Assembly (NCBI RefSeq): GCF_005405245.1
Contig: NZ_BJDR01000025.1
Location: forward strand, 1-32,423
Reading direction: 5' to 3'
DNA from: Enterococcus nangangensis
Lineage (GTDB): Bacteria; Bacillota; Bacilli; Lactobacillales; Enterococcaceae
Length of the DNA: 32,423 nucleotides
Position 1 is the stretch's first letter, and the number at the start of each line of letters is the position of its first letter. Positions 27,106 through 32,423 of this stretch are shown piece by piece. The notes beneath the pieces are model-generated. The model worked only from the letters and a program-made list of their open reading frames with translations, had not been told where the DNA came from and made no database searches. Position numbers and translations under genes: made by a program.

Positions 27106-27350
27106 GAACATTTTTGTAAGAAAGATTAGCCGGTAGTTTCTTAAGACAGCAAGCAAACTTCTTAAATAAAAAAACAATTGCAATTTTTCTTTTCGTTGCG
27201 TTTCGTCAAAAATGAATGTGCCGCGGTCTTTTGCTAAAATCTTCCTAAGGGAGTACATCTTTGGCTTGCATTTTGCCAAAAGAATCGCTACTCTGGAAAT
27301 AGATAACGCCTTTTTGTGTATGTTATCCAAAAATTTTCGGAGGTTTTTCC
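27106..27350 (+). promoter_or_regulatory. pst operon upstream region
   Basis: No gene is credible here. Promoter candidates are an extended -10, TGC-TAAAAT at 27232-27240, and TTGCAT (27266-27271) with TACTCT (27289-27294) at 17-nt spacing. Dyads are CTTTGGC/GCCAAAAG (27259-27265, 27275-27282) and a perfect GATAAC/GTTATC (27302-27307, 27322-27327) close to the pstS ribosome binding site. I could not find a clear tandem PhoP box, although phosphate control of pst is expected. Confidence 0.5.
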
Positions 27351-28205
27351 ATGAGAAAAAAAATCATCGGTGCAGCACTATTTTTCTCTTTGATTCTTTT
27401 GAGTAGTTGTGCCAAATGGATTGATCGCGGCGAAGCAATTACCGCTGTTGGTTCATCGGCTTTGCAACCTTTAGTGGAGACGGTGGGAGAGCAATTTCAA
27501 AATAACAATCCCGGTAAATTCATTAACGTTCAAGGAGGCGGGAGTGGCACGGGCCTTTCCCAAGTGCAAAGTGGCGCAGTGGCCATTGGCAATTCTGATC
27601 TTTTCGCTGAAGAAAAGTCAGGGATTGACGCTAGTCTTTTAGTGGATCATCAAGTGGCGACAGTGGGGATTGCCCCAATTGTTAACCGCGGTGTCGGGAT
27701 TACCGATATTACAAAGGAAAATTTGAAAAAAATCTTTTTAGGAGAAATTACCAATTGGCAAGAAGTCGGGGGTAAAAATCTCCCTATTGTCTTATTGAAC
27801 CGCGCCACAGGTAGTGGAACGCGGGGAACTTTTGAAAAATGGGTATTGGATGATCAGACAGCCATCTCAGCCCAAGAACAAGACTCTACCGGCATGGTGC
27901 GGCAAATTGTCGCCGATACCCCAGGAGCCATTAGTTATTTAGCTTTTTCTTACATCACAGAGGATGTCTTAGCTTTAAGTATTGACGGCGTGGAACCGAC
28001 GATTGAAAATGTCACCACCAATCAATGGTACATCTGGTCTTATGAACATATGTACACCAAAGGACAGCCAGATGAATTAACCAAAGAATTTTTAGATTAT
28101 GTTTTATCTACAGAAGTGCAAGAAGGTATTGTTGGTCGCCTCGGCTATATTCCGATTTCTGCCATGAAAGTGCAGCGGGATTGGCAAGGCAACGTGATAG
28201 AGTAG
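27351..28205 (+). CDS. pstS: PstS, phosphate-binding lipoprotein
   Basis: PstS binds phosphate outside the cell and delivers it to the PstCAB importer. The 284-residue precursor has a lipoprotein signal with lipobox LSSC (Cys20 becomes the lipid-modified N-terminus), followed by the mature start AITAVGSSALQPLVETVGEQF, the GGGSGTGLSQV phosphate-loop motif and NRATGSGTRGTFEKWV. ATG 27351 follows CGGAGG. It heads pstS-pstC-pstA-pstB-pstB-phoU, with pstC beginning 11 nt after the stop. Confidence 0.95.
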   Translation: MRKKIIGAALFFSLILLSSCAKWIDRGEAITAVGSSALQPLVETVGEQFQNNNPGKFINVQGGGSGTGLSQVQSGAVAIGNSDLFAEEKSGIDASLLVDHQVATVGIAPIVNRGVGITDITKENLKKIFLGEITNWQEVGGKNLPIVLLNRATGSGTRGTFEKWVLDDQTAISAQEQDSTGMVRQIVADTPGAISYLAFSYITEDVLALSIDGVEPTIENVTTNQWYIWSYEHMYTKGQPDELTKEFLDYVLSTEVQEGIVGRLGYIPISAMKVQRDWQGNVIE

Positions 28206-28216
28206 GAGGCAACGTC

Positions 28217-29155
28217 GTGGAAGAATTATCCAACCAAGAGATTAAAAAGCGCTTGTTAACCAAATCGAAAAAAGCGCGGCTGGAACAACGCGGAAAAATT
28301 ATTAGTTTTAGTTGTATTGCCTTAATTATGTTAGTCGTCATTGCCATTTTTTTCTTCGTTGCGTCAAAAGGCTTAGCTACTTTTGTGACGGATGGCATTA
28401 ATCCTTTGAAATTTTTATTTGGCACCACCTGGAATCCTAGTGAGTTAGATAGTAACGGGAAACCTTTAGTGGGAGCTTTACCCATGATTCTCGGTTCATT
28501 TTTTGTGACTTTTTTAGCAGCGATTGTAGCTACGCCTTTTGCCTTAGGGGCAGCAATCTTTATGACAGAAATTTCGCCGCAAGTGGGGAAAAAGTTTTTA
28601 CAACCCGTCATTGAATTATTAGTCGGGATTCCTTCGGTGGTTTATGGCTTTATCGGTTTAACCGTGATTGTCCCTGCCGTGCGTAGTATTTTTGGTGGTA
28701 CTGGCTTCGGGATTTTAGCTGGAACTTTCGTATTATTCGTCATGATTTTACCAACAGTAACCACCATGACAGTGGATGCTTTAAAAGCGGTACCCCGCCA
28801 TTATCGAGAAGCGGCTTTAGCTTTGGGCTCTACTCGCTGGCAAATGATTTATAAGGTTGTCTTGCGCTCAGCGATTCCTGGTCTTTTAACCGCCGTCGTC
28901 TTTGGGATGGCCCGGGCCTTTGGCGAAGCTTTAGCAATTCAAATGGTCATTGGGAATGCCGCAGTGATGCCAACAGGGTTAACTACACCGGCAGCCACCT
29001 TAACGAGTATTTTAACCATGGGCATCGGAAACACTGTCATGGGAACGGTGGAAAACAACGTCTTGTGGTCCTTAGCTTTAATTTTACTTTTAATGTCTCT
29101 AGTCTTTAATGTTGTGATTCGCATGATTGGGAAGAAAGGAGCCATGAAAGGATGA
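28217..29155 (+). CDS. pstC: PstC, phosphate ABC transporter permease
   Basis: PstC is one of the two membrane permeases of the phosphate importer. The 312-residue protein has a basic cytoplasmic N-terminus, about six membrane segments and the EAA-loop motif REAALALGSTRWQMIYKVVL that docks the ATPase. The start is GTG 28217 with TAGGAGG (28203-28209) 7 nt upstream. The longer ORF from 28181 would overlap pstS and add 12 residues without support. It ends in ATGA overlap with pstA. Confidence 0.95.
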   Translation: MEELSNQEIKKRLLTKSKKARLEQRGKIISFSCIALIMLVVIAIFFFVASKGLATFVTDGINPLKFLFGTTWNPSELDSNGKPLVGALPMILGSFFVTFLAAIVATPFALGAAIFMTEISPQVGKKFLQPVIELLVGIPSVVYGFIGLTVIVPAVRSIFGGTGFGILAGTFVLFVMILPTVTTMTVDALKAVPRHYREAALALGSTRWQMIYKVVLRSAIPGLLTAVVFGMARAFGEALAIQMVIGNAAVMPTGLTTPAATLTSILTMGIGNTVMGTVENNVLWSLALILLLMSLVFNVVIRMIGKKGAMKG

Positions 29156-30036
29156 AAGCAAAACGCGCAGATAAAGTGGCTACGAGTATCTTGTACGTCG
29201 TCTCTGGCCTAATTGTTTTAATTTTAGCGGCTCTTTTAGTCTATATTTTAGTTCGTGGTGTGCCGTATATTAATTGGCACTTCTTAACTGGTTCTTCCCG
29301 CAGCTACGAAGCAGGAGGCGGCATTGGGATTCAGCTGTTTAACTCCTTATTTTTATTACTAGTGACATTAATTATTAGTGTGCCAATTTCTTTAGGTGCC
29401 GGGATTTATATGTCCGAGTATGCGAAAAAAGGACGCCTAACGGATATCGTGCGGACGGCGATTGAAATTTTGAGTTCGCTGCCCTCCGTTGTTGTGGGTC
29501 TTTTCGGCTTTTTAATTTTCGTGATTCAAATGGGTTACGGTTTTAGTATTTTATCGGGGGCTTTAGCTTTAACCTTTTTCAACTTGCCAATTTTAACTCG
29601 TAATGTGGAAGAGAGTTTGAAAGCTGTCCATTATACGCAAAGAGAAGCGGGACTAGCTTTAGGTTTGTCCCGGTGGGAAACTGTTACGAAAGTGGTAATT
29701 CCAGAAGCTTTACCAGGTATTTTAACCGGGGTTATTATTAGTGCTGGCCGAATCTTCGGTGAAGCCGCCGCCTTAATTTACACTGCGGGGCAATCGGCAC
29801 CAGCGTTAGATTTTAGCAACTGGAATCCTTTGAGTGTCTCTTCTCCGATTAGTATTTTCCGGCAAGCAGAGACCTTAGCCGTCCATATTTGGAAAATCAA
29901 TACGGAAGGCACCATGCCTGATGGCGCGCAAGTGTCAGCTGGCGCTTCGGCTGTCTTGATTTTAGTCGTCTTGCTCTTTAACTTTGGCGCCCGTTTTATC
30001 GGCAATCGCCTTTATAAAAAAATGACTTCAGCTTAG
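29152..30036 (+). CDS. pstA: PstA, phosphate ABC transporter permease
   Basis: PstA is the second permease subunit. The 294-residue protein has about six membrane segments and the EAA-loop REAGLALGLSRWETVTKVVIP, with the PstA-specific segment SLPSVVVGLFGFLIFV. Its start overlaps the pstC stop (ATGA), so the two subunits are made in step. It is preceded by AAAGGATG and followed by pstB after 9 nt. Confidence 0.95.
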   Translation: MKAKRADKVATSILYVVSGLIVLILAALLVYILVRGVPYINWHFLTGSSRSYEAGGGIGIQLFNSLFLLLVTLIISVPISLGAGIYMSEYAKKGRLTDIVRTAIEILSSLPSVVVGLFGFLIFVIQMGYGFSILSGALALTFFNLPILTRNVEESLKAVHYTQREAGLALGLSRWETVTKVVIPEALPGILTGVIISAGRIFGEAAALIYTAGQSAPALDFSNWNPLSVSSPISIFRQAETLAVHIWKINTEGTMPDGAQVSAGASAVLILVVLLFNFGARFIGNRLYKKMTSA

Positions 30037-30045
30037 GAGGTCCCC

Positions 30046-30855
30046 ATGGAAAAATATGATTTTAATGATCGCTACGTGGTCACCTTTGATCCGCAAAATG
30101 AACCTGTAGCGTTGCATACTGAAGACCTTGAAGTCTGGTATGGTGCCAACCAAGCCATTAAAGGTGTCGATTTACAATTTAAGAAAAATCAAGTTACCGC
30201 TTTAATTGGTGCTTCTGGTTCCGGTAAGTCCACATATCTGCGGAGCTTGAACCGGATGAACGACGGCATTGCCGGCACCAAAGTTACTGGTAAAATTATC
30301 TACAAAGACGTGGATATTAACGCGCCAGCTGTGGACGTTTACGAAATGCGTAAGCACATCGGGATGGTTTTTCAGCGGCCGAATCCTTTTAGTAAGTCTA
30401 TTTATGAAAATATTACCTTTGCTTTAAAACGCCACGGCATTAAAGATAAACACTTACTGGATGAAACGGTAGAAACTACATTAAAACAAGCAGCACTTTG
30501 GGATCAGGTAAAAGATAATCTCCATAAAAGTGCCCTAGCTTTATCTGGCGGACAACAACAACGTTTGTGCATCGCCCGAGCCATTGCCATGAAGCCAGAT
30601 ATTTTATTATTAGATGAACCCGCTTCAGCCCTAGATCCAATTTCTACGGGGACGGTGGAAGAAACGTTAGTCCAATTAAAGGAACACTACACGATTATTA
30701 TCGTGACCCATAATATGCAACAAGCTGCTCGAATTAGTGATTACACCGCCTTTTTCTATAGCGGTAATGTCATTGAATACGACCAGACAGCCAACATCTT
30801 TACCCAGCCACAAAAACGCGCCACTAACGATTACGTTTCAGGACACTTTGGATAG
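30046..30855 (+). CDS. pstB: PstB, phosphate ABC transporter ATPase (first copy)
   Basis: ATPase subunit that powers phosphate import. The 269-residue product has Walker A GASGSGKST at residues 55-63, the PstB hallmark SLNRMND, Q-loop GMVFQRPNPF, signature LSGGQQQR, Walker B LLLDEPASALDP and switch HNMQQA. It has about 16 more N-terminal residues than the second copy (KYDFNDRYVVTFDPQNEP), as in other Lactobacillales PstB1. ATG 30046 follows AGGAGG. Two tandem ATPases may give one preferred under each condition or a heterodimer. Confidence 0.95.
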   Translation: MEKYDFNDRYVVTFDPQNEPVALHTEDLEVWYGANQAIKGVDLQFKKNQVTALIGASGSGKSTYLRSLNRMNDGIAGTKVTGKIIYKDVDINAPAVDVYEMRKHIGMVFQRPNPFSKSIYENITFALKRHGIKDKHLLDETVETTLKQAALWDQVKDNLHKSALALSGGQQQRLCIARAIAMKPDILLLDEPASALDPISTGTVEETLVQLKEHYTIIIVTHNMQQAARISDYTAFFYSGNVIEYDQTANIFTQPQKRATNDYVSGHFG

Positions 30856-30864
30856 GAGGAAGGT

Positions 30865-31626
30865 ATGGAAAGCTCAGCAATTATTTCCTCACGGGATTTA
30901 CATTTATACTATGGTAAAAAAGAAGCGTTAAAAGGTATCGACTTAGCCCTTTATGAACATGAAATTATGTGTCTCATTGGACCTTCCGGTTGTGGTAAGT
31001 CCACTTATTTACGGAGTTTAAACCGCATGAACGACTTAATTCCTAACGTCACCATTAACGGTGCTGTCTTGTATCAAGGCAAGGATATTTATTCGCCGAA
31101 GCAAGACACAGTAGCGTTACGCAAAGAAATCGGGATGGTCTTCCAACAACCGAATCCTTTTCCGTTTTCCATCTATGAAAATGTCATCTTTGGTTTACGT
31201 TTAAAAGGGGAAAGCGATAAAAAAGTTTTGGATCAAGCTGTCGAAGAGAGTTTACGGAAAGCGGCAGTCTGGGACGATGTCAAAGATAAATTGCATCAAA
31301 GTGCTTTAGGTTTATCGGGCGGGCAACAGCAACGGGTGTGTATCGCCCGCGTGTTAGCAGTAGATCCTAAAGTCATTTTATTAGATGAACCCACCAGTGC
31401 TTTAGATCCCATTTCCACCGCTAAAATCGAAGAAATGCTCTACCAATTAAAAGACCATTACACCATGGCGATGGTGACCCACAGTATGGGACAAGCCAGT
31501 CGTCTGAGTGATAAGACTGCCTTTTTCTTAGACGGCAATCTCATTGAAGTGGATGCAACGAAAAATATCTTTATGAATCCCAAACAACAACAAACTGAAG
31601 ATTACATTTCCGGTAAATTCGGTTAA
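30865..31626 (+). CDS. pstB: PstB, phosphate ABC transporter ATPase (second copy)
   Basis: Second PstB, 253 residues, with Walker [10 protein letters not shown] at residues 39-47, SLNRMND, Q-loop [17 protein letters not shown], signature LSGGQQQR and Walker [13 protein letters not shown]. It is clearly paralogous to the first copy (similar throughout) but has diverged well beyond recent duplication; the [11 protein letters not shown] segment is the form most common in PstB. ATG 30865 has TAGGAGGA close upstream. It lies 9 nt after pstB copy one and 20 nt before phoU. Confidence 0.95.
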   Translation: MESSAIISSRDLHLYYGKKEALKGIDLALYEHEIMCLIGPSGCGKSTYLRSLNRMNDLIPNVTINGAVLYQGKDIYSPKQDTVALRKEIGMVFQQPNPFPFSIYENVIFGLRLKGESDKKVLDQAVEESLRKAAVWDDVKDKLHQSALGLSGGQQQRVCIARVLAVDPKVILLDEPTSALDPISTAKIEEMLYQLKDHYTMAMVTHSMGQASRLSDKTAFFLDGNLIEVDATKNIFMNPKQQQTEDYISGKFG

Positions 31627-31646
31627 TACATTGAAGGAGGTACAAC

Positions 31647-32318
31647 ATGTTACGGACGCAGTTTGAAGAAGAGTTAAAAGATTTACATCAACAGTTTTAC
31701 GAAATGGGCTTAGCCGTTGCCGATGCTGTCCATAAATCTGTGCGGGCGTTTTTGAAGCACGACAAAGAATTAGCCAAAGAAGTCATCTTCAACGACCAAA
31801 GCATCAACAACCAAGAATTACGTTTAGAAAAGAAAAGTTTTGAAATGATTGCCTTGCAACAACCCGTCACCACAGACTTGCGGATGATTGTCACGATTAT
31901 GAAAGCTTCCAGTGACTTAGAGCGGATGGGGGACCACGCCGTTTCCATGGCTAAAGCGACGATTCGTGTGAAAGGCCACGAACGCATTCCAGAAGTAGAA
32001 GAAATGATTTCCGAAATGTCCGACTACGTGAAAAAAATGGTGGATGACGTCATGAAGGCCTACTTGGCAGAAGATACAGACGCAGCTAAAAACATCGCCA
32101 AAGAAGATGATCACGTCAATCAATACTTTAAAAAAGTTTATGACACGGCGATTGTGGAAATGCAAAAGCATCCCGAAACAGTTGTCTCTGGTAACGACTA
32201 TTTACACGTGGCCAGTTACTTAGAACGTATTGGCGATTATGTCACCAACATTTGTGAGTGGATTGTTTATTTACAAACTGGTCGCCTAGCAGAACTAAAT
32301 AGCAATCACCACCTATAA
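31647..32318 (+). CDS. phoU: PhoU, phosphate transport system regulator
   Basis: PhoU restrains phosphate uptake and signalling by interacting with Pst and, in many bacteria, the PhoR kinase. The 223-residue all-helical protein has the two PhoU repeats: the first around LRLEKKSFEMIALQQPVTTDLR to SSDLERMGDHAV, the second around KEDDHVNQYFKKVYD to HVASYLERIGDYVTNICE. The ERMGDHA and ERIGDYVTN metal-binding motifs are both present. ATG 31647 follows GAAGGAGG. No phoP/phoR pair lies in the window after it. Confidence 0.96.
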   Translation: MLRTQFEEELKDLHQQFYEMGLAVADAVHKSVRAFLKHDKELAKEVIFNDQSINNQELRLEKKSFEMIALQQPVTTDLRMIVTIMKASSDLERMGDHAVSMAKATIRVKGHERIPEVEEMISEMSDYVKKMVDDVMKAYLAEDTDAAKNIAKEDDHVNQYFKKVYDTAIVEMQKHPETVVSGNDYLHVASYLERIGDYVTNICEWIVYLQTGRLAELNSNHHL

Positions 32319-32350
32319 GGAGCGGGAAGGTCGAAAAATTTATTTTAAAT

Positions 32351-32372
32351 GGCTCTTTGTCAACTGGTGTTG
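32351..32372 (+). mobile_element. possible ISL3-type insertion-sequence end (remnant)
   Basis: The sequence GGCTCTTTGTCAACTGGTGT at 32351-32370 resembles, from memory, terminal repeats of ISL3-family elements of Gram-positive bacteria. No transposase lies in the window, which ends 50 bp later, so a full element could continue outside it. This is a weak, memory-based call. Confidence 0.3.
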
Positions 32373-32391
32373 TTTCACATTAAATTCGCTT

Positions 32392-32419
32392 AGGGAAGTA
32401 CTTCGGTACTTCTCTTTTT
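32392..32419 (+). terminator. terminator downstream of phoU
   Basis: GAAGTAC (32395-32401) pairs with GTACTTC (32406-32412) around a stable TTCG tetraloop; the stem extends by three more pairs (AGG/TCT with one G-T) into five T residues. It may end the pst transcript, 74 nt after phoU, or belong to a mobile-element end. Confidence 0.75.
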
Positions 32420-32423
32420 GTGT

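Noticed and set aside
27091-27406. Short ORFs on both strands upstream of pstS
   Set aside because: No ribosome binding sites, overlap with each other, with the small-RNA promoter and with pstS; composition is that of AT-rich non-coding DNA.
28108-28611. Long minus-strand ORF (167 codons)
   Set aside because: It lies opposite pstS/pstC, has no ribosome binding site, and its composition is that of a shadow of the conserved pstC frame.
30046-31626. Recent tandem duplication of pstB
   Set aside because: The copies differ throughout and in N-terminal length; two divergent PstB ATPases are usual in Lactobacillales pst operons.

Overview
The window is a 32.4-kb stretch of low-GC Gram-positive chromosome. 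Gene content, gene order and protein sequences (secG-est-rnr-smpB, the F0F1 ATP synthase operon, murA, comF, hpf-secA-prfB-ftsEX, pst) point to Lactobacillales, most likely Enterococcus or a close relative such as Vagococcus or Tetragenococcus. The species cannot be fixed from the sequence alone. Almost everything is core chromosome. There is no intact insertion sequence, prophage or CRISPR array, although short sequences at both window edges may be remnants of insertion-sequence ends.

Layout, left to right. 98-4164: protein secretion and RNA quality control (secG, a carboxylesterase, RNase R, SmpB). 4534-10992: the eight-gene ATP synthase operon atpBEFHAGDC, with a terminator-like hairpin between atpE and atpF. 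11055-12901: a DUF1146 membrane protein, murA and an EpuA-type small membrane protein. 13001-13984: a secreted 3D-domain cell-wall protein behind a perfect WalR box and a long structured leader. 14017-15561: yidD, a ROK sugar kinase and a DUF2969 protein. 15588-15838: tRNA-Tyr and tRNA-Gln with their own promoter and terminator. 15859-18450: a small basic protein, a NagR/YvoA-like GntR regulator with operator-like repeats, yigZ on the minus strand, a small DUF7662-like protein and a lone cellobiose-type PTS EIIB. 18477-20476: comFA-comFC (DNA uptake). 20521-26752: hpf, secA, prfB with its +1 programmed frameshift, and ftsE-ftsX. 26763-27350: a 600-bp non-coding region. 27351-32318: the phosphate importer pstS-pstC-pstA-pstB-pstB-phoU.

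The most interesting region is non-coding 26763-27105. On the minus strand it carries what looks like a complete small-RNA gene of about 132 nt: an extended -10 promoter, two stem-loops with CCCC in their apical loops, a third UCCC in a linker, and an intrinsic terminator whose pairing favours the minus strand. This layout resembles C-rich Gram-positive regulatory RNAs that bind Shine-Dalgarno sequences (Listeria LhrC, RsaE/RoxS). I know of no named RNA at this position. Next to it lies a cluster of direct and inverted repeats (26763-26935) that can fold into two mutually exclusive large hairpins.

Many start codons were moved from the longest possible ORF on Shine-Dalgarno and family-length grounds: est, rnr, atpB, atpH, atpA, epuA, the 3D protein, the ROK kinase, comFA, ftsX and pstC. 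Promoters, operators and terminators were read by eye and are predictions.
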